From positions 830,147 to 894,146 of the forward strand of contig CAUYUJ010015760.1 of NCBI GenBank assembly GCA_963575745.1: a stretch of DNA of 64,000 nucleotides, in the 5' to 3' direction. Both the position numbers and the translations under genes were made by a program. Below the pieces are notes generated by a model. It saw only the letters and a program-made list of their open reading frames with translations. It was not told the origin of the DNA and did not search any database. The stretch comes from Prorocentrum cordatum (lineage: Eukaryota > Sar > Dinophyceae > Prorocentrales > Prorocentraceae). Below, piece by piece: positions 10,361-20,992 of this stretch (position 1 is its first letter; each line of letters opens with the position of its first letter).

Positions 10361-11136
10361 AGCTGAGCGATGACGACCCCGCTGGCCATGACTTCAATTG
10401 GGGAACCCTCGTCAAGTTGGGGAAGAGGAAGCTGACGTGTGACCCAACCCACGGTGACGTTTACGCGGCTGACAGCACGCGCCCGTTATCCATCGTGAAT
10501 ACAGACAATCGGATCATCTCGAACGCCGCCCGGAGGCGCTGGGAACCTATTGTCAATGCATGGGTCGGCCCTTCGCAACAAGGCTTCTTACGGCACCGAT
10601 CTCTATTGAAGAACGCTATCGACGTCGATTTTGCTGGCATGGCAACCGCGCTCCAAACAGAGTCTGGCGCCATCATCCTCTTCGACTTTGCGACCGCGTT
10701 CCCGTCGCTTTCGCTGGAGTACCTACGCGACATGCTGCGTCATCTGGATATGCCGGCGTCGGCCCGGAGCTTTGTGAAACATTTGTGCGACAACAGCGGG
10801 TGCCATATTGTGAGTCAAGGAGAGGCACTGCCAGGATTTCCCTTGACAGCAGGCGTCCGGCAGGGATGTCCCTTGCCCCCTCTACTGCACGCCATCTGCG
10901 CGGAGCTGTTCTTGGACAAGATTCAAGCGACTTGCCCGGGCATCCTGGTTCGTGCATATGCGGATGACACCGCCGTTGTTTCGACAAACCTCTGGGAGAG
11001 GACGCACCCCGACTGGCGGCCCTGTCCGACGAGTTCGCGGCAATATCTGGACTACGGCTCAATGTGCAGAAGACGGCCGTTATACCACTATTCGGGTCCC
11101 CGCTACCGACGGTGCGGTCGCGCCTCGACGCGCTGA
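10294..11136 (+). pseudogene. LINE B reverse transcriptase core
   Basis: This frame holds the RT palm almost intact. Motifs present are STRPLSIVNTDNRII (residues 61-75), motif A ILFDFATAFPSLS with Asp131, motif B AGVRQGCPLPPLLHA around 186-200, and motif C AYADDTAVV with the Asp pair at 224-225. It also contains GPSQQGFLRHRSLLKNAIDV, the LINE-specific segment before motif A. All three catalytic aspartates are kept. The frame is lost after motif C: the last 40 residues are out of frame, and the thumb continues in the frame starting at 11064. This is the best-preserved RT in the window. Confidence 0.85.
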
Positions 11137-12281
11137 TCCCGGGTTGGTCTACCACCCAACTGGCGCTTGCAGGGAAATACTCGGGCTTCTATGCGGGACC
11201 GGACAGCCGGGACTTGCTCTGGAAGGGCCCAGAGGCGAAATATCGGCAGCGTGCCTCGCTGTGGGCGAACCACCCGCTTGGACTGCGCTGCTCAGCACTA
11301 GCTTACAACACGTTTGCGATATCGGTCTTGGGCTTTGTGGAACAACCCAACGAGCCGACGGAGGACGTCTTCAACATGGAGTTACAATGTCTGCGGCGGG
11401 CCGCCCCTGGCCCAGGAAATTGGGCAACTCCGGAGGACCTCTGGTGGCTTCAGCATTCCTACAATCTCCCCATCGCTTTCCGACGTCTTCGATGTGCCGC
11501 TCAAGCAGCACAATTACGAGTGCGACTGTGGGGCGCGGCCTGCGGCGACCACCCCGCAGACCCAGGCGCCCCTTTGGACTTCCACCTCTCCAGCGACCGC
11601 GCGCGCCCCCCTGCCCTTGTCGATCCGCCGCCGCACGCCTCCAACAACGCCAATTTCAGCTGCACTTTCAACCGGCGCACCCGGTCCCTCAGATCACTAC
11701 TGGGGACTTCCGACCGCCTGCAAGAGCGAGCCATTTGGGATCGATGGTTTCAGCGCTCCTACCACCTCCGATTCTACGCCAACTTTTCGGACATGACGGC
11801 AACCTTGGGGACGCCCGACAAGTTGCACCGCTCCGCGGCACGGACGCGCCCCGCCCCCTACACCAAGAAGGATTGGAACCACATTCGCGCCCGTTTTCAA
11901 GCCACCGTGTCCGCTCGACTATTGCAGGCGCACGCGCCGCCAGCCGAGTTCCGCATCAGGCACAAATGCAGACGCCGGGGCCTCAAACTACCCGACCACG
12001 CCCACATCACTAGCTTATTTCCGGTCCGGCAGCGCACGGAGAACTGGCGCGGCAGGGCAGGTCTTCATCATTTTCGACAACTTCGCACGCTGGTGACCCC
12101 GAGGGTGCAATCGGCGGTTTTCAGCACAATGTGGACCCGTTGGACCACAGCTCGTCGTTTTCAAGGTGTTGGCACCTGCGTCCTGCGCAGAGTAACCCAC
12201 ACCCAGGACTCGATCGAGCATTACGCCAAATGCCCTGTGGTGAACCGTCTTGCTGCGCAGTTTCTGCACCTCGACCCGTGA
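11064..12281 (+). pseudogene. LINE B RT thumb and C-terminal Cys/His domain
   Basis: The frame picks up directly after the YADD motif (KTAVIPLFGS, then LALAGKYSGFYAGPDSRDLL) and runs 405 codons. It contains PLGLRCSALAYNTFAISVLG, the usual alpha-helical thumb/connector of LINE proteins, and ends with CVLRRVTHTQDSIEHYAKC, a C...H-x3-C motif typical of the LINE C-terminus. The overlap with the preceding frame marks a single frameshift near 11010-11060. No RNase H domain is seen after it. The region 12292-12540 (VYATYRCTNF and DALYDAMTQWVREGVRGYG) probably encodes the last residues in another frame. Confidence 0.75.
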
Positions 12282-12569
12282 CAGTTCGTGGACCTCTATT
12301 CTTTTCCTGCTGGTGAACCCGTTGGTCAATGCCAAGGAGACCCTCGCGACGATCGCCCTGTTGGTTTATGCGACGTACAGGTGCACAAATTTCCAAAAAT
12401 ATGCCGAGACGCCCTTACCGACAGACGCGCTTTATGATGCAATGACGCAATGGGTTCGTGAAGGCGTTCGGGGCTACGGTCCCTCCACCCGCGTCGTGGC
12501 CCGACGTTGGGTTCCGAGCGCCGCCCATCCACTGCCCCCGGTGCCGTGATACCACCCGGCGCCTCCAGT

Positions 12570-12800
12570 GCCAACAACCGACCCGCACCAGTCCCACAGC
12601 AACCGACCCACGCAATAAACTCGAACCGGCGCCTCCCATCCCACCACAACCGACCCACGTCCACCCTACGCCGACTCACAGCAACCGATCCACCGCAGCC
12701 CCACAGCAACGGACCCACGCAACATACCTGGGCCTCTGCCGTCCCGCAGCCAACCCAACACAACAGACCCGCAGCAGAACACCAACCACCCCGATTCTTG
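12570..12800. repeat. Degenerate CCGACCCACGCAA-type minisatellite
   Basis: Short variants of CAGCAACCGACCCACGCAA recur through this stretch at irregular spacing, with proline/threonine-rich frames on the plus strand. No gene is supported. Confidence 0.6.
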
Positions 12801-12952
12801 ACCCAGCTCCGACCCCAGTGTCTGCCCCAGTTCCGACTCCGACATCGACGCGGTGCAGCGAACGCGACAGGGGGCGGACAAATCCTGCCCCCCCCCTCTC
12901 CACATCAAGCACCACGACGTCGAACGCCGCGATTTCGTGCACGCGCAGTTTT

Positions 12953-13070
12953 GCACGCTAGCTGGGTGGACGCAGGCGTGTCGCCACTTCGGGGGGGGGG
13001 AGGAGGATGAGGAGGAGGAGATCAGAGCGGTGCCGCACGCCAGCTGGGTGGACGCTGGCGTGTCGCCCCC
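12953..13070. repeat. Spacer sequence of the minisatellite block, copies 1 and 2
   Basis: GCTGGGTGGACGCAGGCGTG followed by TCGCC occurs at about 12961-12985, again at about 13043-13067, and as a third copy at 13676-13703 (GCTAGCCAGGTGGACGCCGG). Copies 1 and 3 are each followed by a G-run and AGGAGGATG. The copies delimit the 24-bp array at 13195-13680. Confidence 0.75.
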
Positions 13071-13194
13071 TCTGGGGCAGGACCCGCTGCAGGATGTGGA
13101 CGGCGAAGTGGGAGGAGGCTTCGGGGGCCGACGTCGGGGCCTCCGAGGCCGCTGCCAGGGCCTCCCCGACCGAAGATCCGATCTCACACCTCTT

Positions 13195-13680
13195 CTGCCG
13201 ACCAGCTCACCGACTCCCGCACCGACCAGGTCACTGACTCGTGCACCGACCAGGTCACCGACTCGTGCACCGACCAGCTCGCCGACTCCCTCGTCGACCA
13301 TGTCACCGACTCCCGCGACGGCCAGCTCACAGACTCTCTCACTGACCAGGCCCGATCAGCTCGCCGATTCCCGCGCCAGCCAGCTGACCGACTCCCGCAC
13401 CGACCAGGTCACCGACTCCCGCACCGACCAGCTCGCCGACTCCCTCGCCGACCATTTCACCGATTCCCGCACCAACCAGCTCACCGACTCCCGCACCGAC
13501 CAGGTCACTGACTCGTGCACCGACCAGCTCGCCGACTCCCTCGTCGACCATGTCACCGACTCCCGCGACGGCCAGCTCACCGACTCCCTCACCGACCAGG
13601 CCCGATCAGCTCGCCGATTCCCGCGCCGACCAGCTCGCCGTCTCCCTCGCCGACCATATCACCGACTCCCGCACGCTAGC
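13195..13680. repeat. 24-bp minisatellite array, block 1
   Basis: About twenty imperfect copies of a 24-bp unit: GACCAGCTCACCGACTCCCG plus CACC. Because 24 is a multiple of three, the array reads as an 8-residue repeat in each frame (for example DQLTDSRT or PTSSPTPA) and stays open on both strands. I see no signal that any of these frames is translated. Confidence 0.9.
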
Positions 13681-13739
13681 CAGGTGGACGCCGGCGTGTC
13701 GCCCTTCTCTGGGGGAGGAGGAGGCTGAGGAGGATGGGA

Positions 13740-14020
13740 TCCGAACTCACACGGCTCCGGCGCGAGCCGCCCGTCACACGGCTCTGGCGCGAGCCGCCCG
13801 TCACACTGGTCCGGCGCCAGCCGCCCGTCACACGGCTCCGGCGCGAGCCGCCTGTCACGCGGCGCCAGCGCGAGCCGCCCGTCACACGGCTCCGGCGTGA
13901 GCCGCCCGTCACACCGCTCCGGCGCGAGCCGCCCGTCACATGGCTTCGGCGCGGGCCGCCAGTCACACGGCGCGGGCCGCCAGTCACACGGCTCCGGCGC
14001 CAGCCGCCCGTCACGCGGAC
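13740..14020. repeat. 27-bp minisatellite array
   Basis: Roughly ten copies of a 27-bp unit containing CACACGGCTCCGGCGCGAGC followed by CGCCCGT, with some shorter units. It follows the third spacer copy and precedes short 24-bp-type units (14030-14145). It reads as a 9-residue Arg/Ala-rich repeat in any frame. Confidence 0.85.
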
Positions 14021-14144
14021 CGACTCCCGCGCGCACCAGCTTGCCGACTCCCTCGCCGACCCGCTCACCGACTCCAGCATTGGCCAGCTTGCCGACTCCC
14101 GCGCCGACCATCTCGCCGACTCTTGTGCCCTCCGCGACTACCAG

Positions 14145-14535
14145 CACTCCTACATGCATGTCCTCCTCGCAACATACGATATTATGCTCTCGGCCACTCG
14201 GCCAGGGTAGCACCGCGCACCGTGAGGACAATGCGCACGCACCAAGTCCGTGACATTCAGGGGGGGGGCAGGATTGGTCCGCCCTCCCCCCGGGCCCAGG
14301 GCCATTGTCGGACTTGGTGCCCTTTCTCAGCATGTCGGTGCCACGAACCAGTAGCTCAATGCAATAGCGTTGACGAAAATATCGCCACCACCACCGACAT
14401 CAGCATCGACACCATCATTGACACCAGCACTCTCACCAGCGTCGACATCTCATCCGACGTTAACGCCACAACGGGCGTCGATATCCGCATCGACACCAAC
14501 ATCGACACCAGCACCGGCACCAGCCTCGACTCCCG
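14145..14535. other. Non-repetitive spacer with a 12-bp inverted repeat
   Basis: Between two minisatellite blocks lies about 390 bp of mostly unique DNA. GCACCAAGTCCG at 14239-14250 is the exact inverse of CGGACTTGGTGC at 14309-14320. The loop contains a G9 run facing a C-rich tract. Bases 14380-14530 are CGACACCA-rich and grade into the 24-bp array. Confidence 0.6.
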
Positions 14536-15330
14536 CACCGACCAGGTCACCGACCCCTGCACCGACCAGCTCGCCGTCTCCCTCGCCGACCATATCACCG
14601 ACTCCCGCACCGACCAGGACACCGACTCGTGCACCGACCAGCTCGCCGACTCCCTCGCCGACCATATCACCGACTCCCGCACCGACCAGCTCACCGACTC
14701 CCGCACCGACCAGATCACCGACTCCCTCGTCGACCATATCATCGACTCCCGCACCGACCAGCTCACCGACTCCCGCACCGACCAGATCATCGACTCCCGC
14801 ACCGACCAGGTCACCGGCTCGTGCACCGACCAGCTCGCCAGCTCGCCGACTCCCTCGCCGGCCATGTCACCGATTCCTGCGCCGGCCAGCTCACCGACTC
14901 CCTCACCGACCAGGTCACCGACTCCAGCGCCGATCAGCTCGCCGAGTCCCGCGCCGGCCAGCTCACCGACTCCCGCACCGACCAGGTCGAACAGCTCGAT
15001 GACTCCGGCGCCGAGTGGCTCGCCGACTCCCGCATCGACCAGCTCACCGGCTGCCGCGCTGAACAACTGGGCGGCTCCCACGCCGATCAGCTCACCGACT
15101 CCCGCGGCGACCAGCTCGTTGACTCCGGCACCGACCAGATCGGGACCTGCCGCACCGACCAGCTTGGCGGCTCCCTCGCCGACCAGGTCACTGACTCCCG
15201 CGCCGGCCAGCTCGCCGACTCCCTCGCCGACCAGCTCGCCGACTCCCGCACCGACCGGTTCGCGGCCTGCTCCTTCATCGACCAGCCTCCCGGCTCCCGC
15301 GCCGACCAATTCATCGACGCCAAGACGCCT
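14535..15330. repeat. 24-bp minisatellite array, block 2
   Basis: About thirty imperfect copies of the same 24-bp unit as at 13195-13680 (GACCAGCTCACCGACTCC core), becoming more divergent rightward (GGCTCGCCGACTCCCGC variants). It ends in an AAGACGCCTCGG duplication at 15321-15371. The array keeps frames of up to 480 codons open, which I regard as spurious. Confidence 0.9.
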
Positions 15331-15454
15331 CGGCCCCGGAACCAAAAAACTGACACCAAGACGCCTCGAACCAACAAACTGACACCAGACTCTGGCTCCC
15401 GAGGGGAGGACGAGGTGAGGAAAAAAGGTGGTTTCAAATGCAACCGCCTCCCTC

Positions 15455-15850
15455 GCCGTCCCGCTCACCGACTCCAGCACCAGTCAGCTCGCCGACTCCC
15501 GCGCCGACCAGATCGCCGACTCCCGCACGGACCAGCTCGCGAAGTCGCTATCCAGGGGCGGTTGCCGCGCCGACCAGCTCGCTGGCTCCTTTGCCGACCA
15601 GGCCACCGATTCCAGCACCGCTCTGCTCACCGACTCCCGCACCGACCAACTCGCCGATTCCAGCGTCGACCAGATCACCGACTTTCATGCCGACCAGGTC
15701 GCCGACTCCCGCACTGCCCAGCTCACCGACTCCGGCGCGGTCCAGCTCGCCGACCCCCGTGCCGACCAGATCGCCGACTCCCGAGCTGTCCAGCTCGCCG
15801 ACTCCCGCACGCACCAGCTCGCCGACTCCCTCCCCGTCCACGGCCAAATT
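15455..15850. repeat. 24-bp minisatellite array, block 3
   Basis: A third, more degenerate run of the 24-bp unit (GACCAGATCGCCGACTCCCG and relatives) after an 80-bp unique interval. The interval 15850-16060 to its right holds no recognisable gene. Confidence 0.85.
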
Positions 15851-16104
15851 CGGTGCACGACCCTGGAGCGGGACGTTGTGCAGGCGGGCCACTGGAAGTA
15901 CCGGTGCACCTGTACCCGTCTCCAACCACCCATCGGCCTCCATCCTCTTCGGGAGCGGCTATCACAAGAATGACCTCCGCTACCGGTTCATCCTCTTCTA
16001 CTTCTATTTCTACTTGTGACGGCCGTCTCATCGGCCTTCTTTAGTTTTTTCGCTGCCTGTTTTGGTATGTCGTCCTTTTATTCCCTTGTCCTCTGCCGTC
16101 TCTT

Positions 16105-16165
16105 CCTCTTTTTTTTTTTTCTCTCTCTCTCTCTCTCTCTCTCCTCTCCTCTCCTTGCCTCTCAG
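16105..16165. repeat. (T)n(CT)n microsatellite
   Basis: A T11 run (16110-16120) followed by about eleven CT dinucleotides and CTCCT variants. No gene is nearby. The 290 bp to its right are unique and unrecognised. Confidence 0.9.
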
Positions 16166-16454
16166 GTCCTGTGCTGAACGCGACGGGGGTGTTCCAGTAA
16201 ACCGATGTTGGGTGTTTCCAGGGCTACACTCGCGTGTGCGCGCGTGTATTGATTTAGTTACCAGCTTGTGTCCACAAGGGTTCCCTAAACCTGCTAGAAA
16301 GATTGGAGCATGTAGAAGCGTGCCTGATTTCACTTTCAGGTTTAGTATGTGGACACCGATACCTTGTTCCTGATAGTTTTGCATTGTCGTGTATTGCAGC
16401 AGACATAGAATGCCATGTGTGTGTTGTTGTTCGCATGTTGGTTCAAGTCCCCCC

Positions 16455-16585
16455 AAAAAAGGAGGAAGGTGGAGGAGGAGGAGGAGGAGGAACAGGAGGA
16501 AGAGGAGGAGGAAGATGAGGAGAATGAGGAGGAGAAGGTGGAGGAGGAGGAGGAGGAGGAGGAAGCTGAGGAGGAGGAGAGCCGT
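16455..16585. repeat. (GGA)n purine tract
   Basis: Near-pure GGA/GAA trinucleotides on the plus strand, giving Glu- or Arg-rich frames. It starts directly after CCCCCCAAAAAAGG. Confidence 0.9.
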
Positions 16586-17150
16586 CCGTCTCCTCGGGGG
16601 CGGGCGTCTTGGAGGGGAAATCGGGGGGGAGGGGTCGCAACCCCTGGGCCCCCCCAAGGACCCCCCCACCTCGGACCACCCCAGGGACTCCCCTCCCCCT
16701 GGCGGGGAAGGGACAAAGAGAAGGGGCTGCCATCGACGTAATGACGACATTGTTCAATTTCCTTTGTTTGTTTGGGTTCCGTTACAATGACGACGACTGA
16801 AACGAGGCCAGCGAATTTAAGTTTGGGTTGGACTGGCCTCACGTCGAAGGGCCTTTCACAGACGCCGACTGGGTCGGCGGATGCCTGTTGTTCTTTTCAG
16901 TCTTGGCATTATTCGGGTCAGGTGGACCCTGCCATCATGGCGCGTTCTGGTTTCCTTGTATATTATGGTTCGCCCCTTGTGGTTGTTTTTGATTGTACTG
17001 AAAGAAAGCCAGGGCGGGCGTTCCTTTTGGGCCGTCCCGGGGTCTTTTTCGAGGACTACTGGGTCGTCTTGGGCTGTGAGAGTATGGGAAAGGCGACAGC
17101 CCCCACCCAAAACATTTCAAACACCTGAGGGGACTATATGCAACTTTGTG
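16586..17150. other. No recognised gene
   Basis: G/C-rich DNA, then a more mixed stretch (16750-17150). It carries short overlapping open frames on both strands and no family motif. Confidence 0.5.
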
Positions 17151-17705
17151 ATGTTTGTCTACTGCGGCTGTGCTGGACGTTTCGGAGCCCTCTTGGGCCG
17201 TATTGGTTGGGGGCCTCTTGGGCAGTCTTCAGGCCATCTCTCGCCGTTTTGCAGCCATTCTGAGGCCATCGTGGGCCGTCTTGGGGAGCTCGGGGGATCC
17301 CTGGGGGCTCCCGGGGAGCCCTGGGAGCTCCCGGGGAGCCCTGGGAGGGGGCTCCCGGGGAGACATGGGAGCACCTGGGGCCACCCCTGGGAGCGTTTGG
17401 TAAGCCTGGGAGCTGCCGGGGAGCCCTGGGAGCTTCCGTGGAGCATTGGGAGCCCCCTGAAACCGCGAAAGCACTGGGGACCCGGGGAGCTCCGAAGGAG
17501 CCCAGGCCGTGCGGAGACCACCTCGGCGGTCTAAAAGGCCCCAAGGATAATCTGGGGTCGGCCACAAACTGTGCTGCTAGGGATGCGCGAGTCTCCGCTT
17601 TCCTGGATGGCCGCTTGACTCCCCCTTGGGTCGTCTCGGGGACCTCTCGGGCCGTCTTGGGGCCCTCTTGGGCCGTCTTGAGGTCATCTTGGGCTGCCTC
17701 ATATT
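17150..17705. repeat. Degenerate GGGCCGTCTTGGG and CTCCCGGGGAGCC repeats
   Basis: The central part (17300-17400) is a tandem of a 20-bp unit, CTCCCGGGGAGCCCTGGGAG. The margins carry TTGGGCCGTCTTGGGGCCCT type repeats, a family that recurs at 18010-18330, 49780-50660 and 51770-51900. Gly/Pro/Arg frames across it are not considered genes. Confidence 0.8.
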
Positions 17706-18009
17706 GAGCCTCCGTGGAATCATCTTGGGGCATACGGATCCCAGCTAGGGGCCCGCAGCGGCCCCAGAAGCTAGGCAATCTGGGTCTTGGTATCAAGAGC
17801 TGAGCGGATGGGGATACGCGAGCCCCCACTGTCCCCCTACTGGACTGCCGAGCGTTTGTCATGCCTTTCTTCTCCCTGCCCTCCGAGACTTCTAGACGAC
17901 TGAGGCCGCCCAGCGTTCGCAGGCTCGCCCGCTGGGTGTCCGCCGTATCGAACCCGCAGAGCGGGAGCCACGCCAGGCCTCCCTTCGGGAAACGATCCCG
18001 CAAATGTTT
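17706..18009. other. No recognised gene
   Basis: Mixed-sequence gap between two blocks of the GGGCCGTCTTGG family. No motif was recognised. Confidence 0.4.
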
Positions 18010-18330
18010 GGCTTTCTTGAGGGTCTGTTACGGGCCTCGTCAGGGTTTCTTGGGAGCCTCTTCGGGCATTATCATTGGGCCGTCTTGGAGCGCTCTTGGT
18101 CCAGCTGACGCCTTCGGAGGCCGTCCTGGAGACTTCTCAGGACCGTCTTCCGGGCTCTCTTCGGGCGCTGTGGGGCCGTTTTGGAGGTCTCGCTGGATGC
18201 GTTCTCTTGGGGCCGTCCTGGGGGTCTTCTGGGCCATCTTGGGACGGTCTCTCGCCTTCTTGGAGGGCCTTTTGGGCCGTCTTGGGGTTAATTATCTTGG
18301 AGGCCCATCGGGCCGTCTTGGGCTCTCAGA
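18010..18330. repeat. GGGCCGTCTTGG-family repeats, second block
   Basis: Repeated GGGCCGTCTTGGAG, GGCCGTCCTGG and GGGCCATCTTGGG with spacers of about 20-30 bp, as in the 17-kb and 50-kb blocks. Confidence 0.75.
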
Positions 18331-18984
18331 AGCCCGACAAGGCGAGAGCGCCAAGTCTCTGGGGTACACGAGGGATCGCCGGAACGGGTTGCTGCGCCGC
18401 CCTCGAGAAGGGCCATTCGAGTAAGCGCAAACATGGGTTAACGTTCGTGGGTTGCAGACGGGTCCCGTTCTTATACAACGTCGACGCGTTCCGTTGCCAC
18501 ATCAGGCGGCATTCGCATCATGTATCGGGGGGTACTTTCCCCGATCCGTGGATCTGGGTCCCACTGGTCATTTCCAGTCATCCCTCATCCATGTTAGCGC
18601 GTGCCCGAGCCATGGGCCCATTCACGCCCAAACAAGGGCCCGCCGTGCCGGGGTTGGCATCGGCGGGCCGTCTCCTTCTGTGGAAGTTGTGTTTCGAGTC
18701 CAGAGTTTCTCCCACCACTTTCCACTCCGTTTTCGGGTATGGTGGGCCTCCCTCACGCCATGCACGGCACGTTCTTCTTGCAGTAGGCTTAAGTGTTCGA
18801 GATTGCACCGACGGGTAGACATTGTAGGCTCGGCTGCTTGTTGGACCAGCTGACCGCACCAAAGCGAATTAGAGACCGAGGCTGCTGAAGACATTGGGCC
18901 TGTGGACAGCGCCGCATCGCAGAGTGCGAAGTATATGCGTGCTGAGAGTTCCGTATCAAATTTGGTTGACGTCTCGTTCGAGCT
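18331..18984. other. No recognised gene
   Basis: Unique sequence with no motif I can name. The piece from about 18860 may include an unrecognisable 5' part of the pseudogene that follows. Confidence 0.4.
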
Positions 18985-20101
18985 AGGCTCGACAGCGCCA
19001 CCCTGTCCCTGCGGCTGGAACGTCTGCCGCCTCAGACGATAAAGCTCGAACAGCATCGGACGTTGCGGGGCAACATCGAGGAGACGGACGGATTGTTGGC
19101 ACGCTCGCCTTACCGTACGATCGAGCAGGTCATCCCCGAACTCAAGGCTCTTGGCTACGCCGGGATCGAGATTCCGTAGAAGTGCGCGCATTATTTGGGG
19201 ATAGAACGAATAAAGGCGTTCCTGGCTCCGAATTTGATGAAATCTACAGTCATGGTGTTCACGGATGGGATGGTTGTGCCAGGCGCTGAGATTTTTTGGG
19301 AAGGCCCGTATCCAGGCTTCACCGCGCCCTCCCAATTTGGAGAGAGCGACACGGATAAGTTGGTGGCGACGCACCTAGCTGCGTGAAAGGAGCAGGTGGT
19401 GGCGGCGCAGGCGTTGAATCCGACCCTCGTCGTGTCGCATTCGTTTAAGGATTATTTCACGCACGCCATGGCGGAGCAGTTCACTGAGGCCCTACGGTGG
19501 GAAGCGGAGAAGAACTATGTGGTCTGCCATGAGACGCACCGGAAGCGTTTTTGTTGCACAGCCCATGGGTTGCGCGGGATTTCCTGCCCAAGTCCCTCGC
19601 AACGAAGATCTGCGCCGACCTCTCCCATTGGGTCAACGTGGCGGCGACGAATTGTGACGACTTGGACCTCACGCAGGTCATCGAGGACGTTGCCCCGCAG
19701 GTTTGGCACACACACTGCCGCGTCGGCTACGACCACGGGCCGCAGGTCCCGGACCCTCGCGCCCCGGAGTGGCTGCCCTACACGGAGGGCCATGAGCGCT
19801 GGTGGACGCCATTTGGAAAGCGCAGGCCGCTCGCGGGCAGGCCGTGTCTACGATGATCGCGGAGCACGGGCCGCCGAATTACCAGGCCACGCTCCCACAC
19901 AGCCGCGAGCCCGTGGCGCACATCTGGGACGTGAACCACTGGATCCAGCTGCGCCGTCAGGAGCGCTTCAAGGTCCTGTTCCCAGGCGCCGAGCACCAGA
20001 CCTCGAGCCTTGTTCCCAGCGGCACCCATGGGGCCACTCCTGTTGACAGCGCCTGGAGATTCAATCCTCGCTTGCCGCACAGCGCCAGCTGGGTTCCTTA
20101 A
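18985..20101 (+). pseudogene. Sugar phosphate isomerase/epimerase-like TIM-barrel pseudogene
   Basis: The reading frames, joined in order, give about 360 residues resembling xylose-isomerase-like TIM-barrel proteins. Recognisable segments are TIEQVIPELKALGYAGIEIP near 19120-19175, VVSHSFKDYF, ATKICADLSHWVNVAA (metal-site strand, near 19600), HCRVGYDHGPQVPDPRAPEW near 19715 and HERWW then DAIWKAQAARGQ near 19790-19830. TLPHSREPVAHIWDVNHW follows. The gene is dead: in-frame TAG at 19177-19179, TGA at 19384-19386, and frameshifts near 19548 and 19803. No intron interrupts it, so it could be a retrocopy or a gene of bacterial origin. No spliced-leader relic or poly(A) tail was found. The family is assigned from motif memory, not a search. 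Confidence 0.6.
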
Positions 20102-20900
20102 TGATGAGGGGAAGCCGATCTCCGGACGCAAGAGGAAGGCTGGCAATTAGTGGATGTTTGCATATTCGGCACCGTAGGTCGAATCGGCATGTATCGCGTG
20201 ATAGGGATCAATTCGCAATCGTTCATATGCTGATCGATATGTATATGACGACGATTCTGCAGCACTCGATGGCAAGGCTGATTCTGCGTGCGCCTCAGGA
20301 TTCTCTCGGTCACTTCGGCTCACGAGTGGTCTGGGGCAGACGTCCCTCCGCATGCCACTGTGACACCTGGGCCCCCCTCAGGAAGATCTCCTATGGACCC
20401 GGGGATCTTCGTGTGTCGAGACCTCATGCGCCCCAGGCTCCCGACGTCATGATCTGTTCATAACATCGGCCCCCACTGGTCCCGACCCATTCCCACGGAC
20501 TGGTTTTGCATCCCGAGTCGTTTCTTGACGGTCGAGAAAAATTCGTTGTGACTTTGTTAGTGATTCGAGGGGGTCTGGGGTCGACTGCATCAGACAGCGA
20601 GCGGCTGCTTCCGCAGACACCGGCAGCAGTCAGGGAGGGGAAACAAGACACGGACACAAAGTAATGTGTAGCTCCATGAGAATATGGGAGAAAATGCGGG
20701 AAGCGGAGTAGAAGACGAATATATTCAGAAAGTCAGTGAAAAATATTGGGAATCTTGGGATTTGTGTCTACACATTTGTGTGCCTCGGGGCCCCTTCAAG
20801 CAGGGGCCTGTCCGAGCCGCTGAGACGAGGCCCGGCATGCCTCGGCCGCATTTCCCGCAGCGCCCAGGGCCGGCCTCTCCCCCCCTCCATCTCGGGCACG
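20102..20900. other. No recognised gene
   Basis: Unique sequence of lower G+C than its surroundings, with short open frames on both strands and no family motif. Confidence 0.5.
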
Positions 20901-20925
20901 GCGGGGCGGGCCGCTGTCGCTGGAG

Positions 20926-20992
20926 TGCCTTGGGAGGGCTCTGCACGGCCCAGGGGTTGAGACCCTGGGCCGTGCAGAGCCCTCCCGAGGCA
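20926..20992. repeat. 30-bp near-perfect hairpin
   Basis: Left arm 20926-20955 starts TGCCTTGGGAGGGCTCTGCA. It pairs with right arm 20963-20992, which ends CAGAGCCCTCCCGAGGCA. The loop is 7 nt (GGTTGAG). Only one of thirty pairs is imperfect, and it would be G-U in RNA. There is no T-run after it and no bacterial context, so it is not called a terminator. Confidence 0.9.

Larger units (their letters stand above)
9530..12540 (+). mobile_element. 5'-truncated LINE B (RT plus C-terminal region)
   Basis: A plus-strand LINE fragment starts in the pre-RT linker; no endonuclease or ORF1 is visible upstream. It runs through a well-preserved RT core to a C-terminal Cys/His motif and a short tail. Loss of the 5' end is the classic result of incomplete target-primed reverse transcription. 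At least four frameshifts or stops (about 9670, 10188, 10350, 11010) show that it is no longer functional. The A/G-rich tract before it and the CCGACCCACGCAA repeats after it are probably not part of the element. Confidence 0.85.

Noticed and set aside
13195-15850. Regular short repeats considered as a CRISPR array
   Set aside because: Units are head-to-tail without unique spacers, and the genome is eukaryotic.
13940-16044. Frames of 374-480 codons with [16 protein letters not shown] or GVGELVGA repeats
   Set aside because: Products of the 24-bp minisatellite in alternative frames. There is no signal peptide or domain.
16385-16460. GGTTCAAGTCC resembling a tRNA B box
   Set aside because: No acceptor, D or anticodon stem can be formed with the preceding 60 bases, and the T arm does not pair.
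20926-20992. Hairpin considered as a rho-independent terminator
   Set aside because: No T-run follows, and bacterial termination does not apply here.
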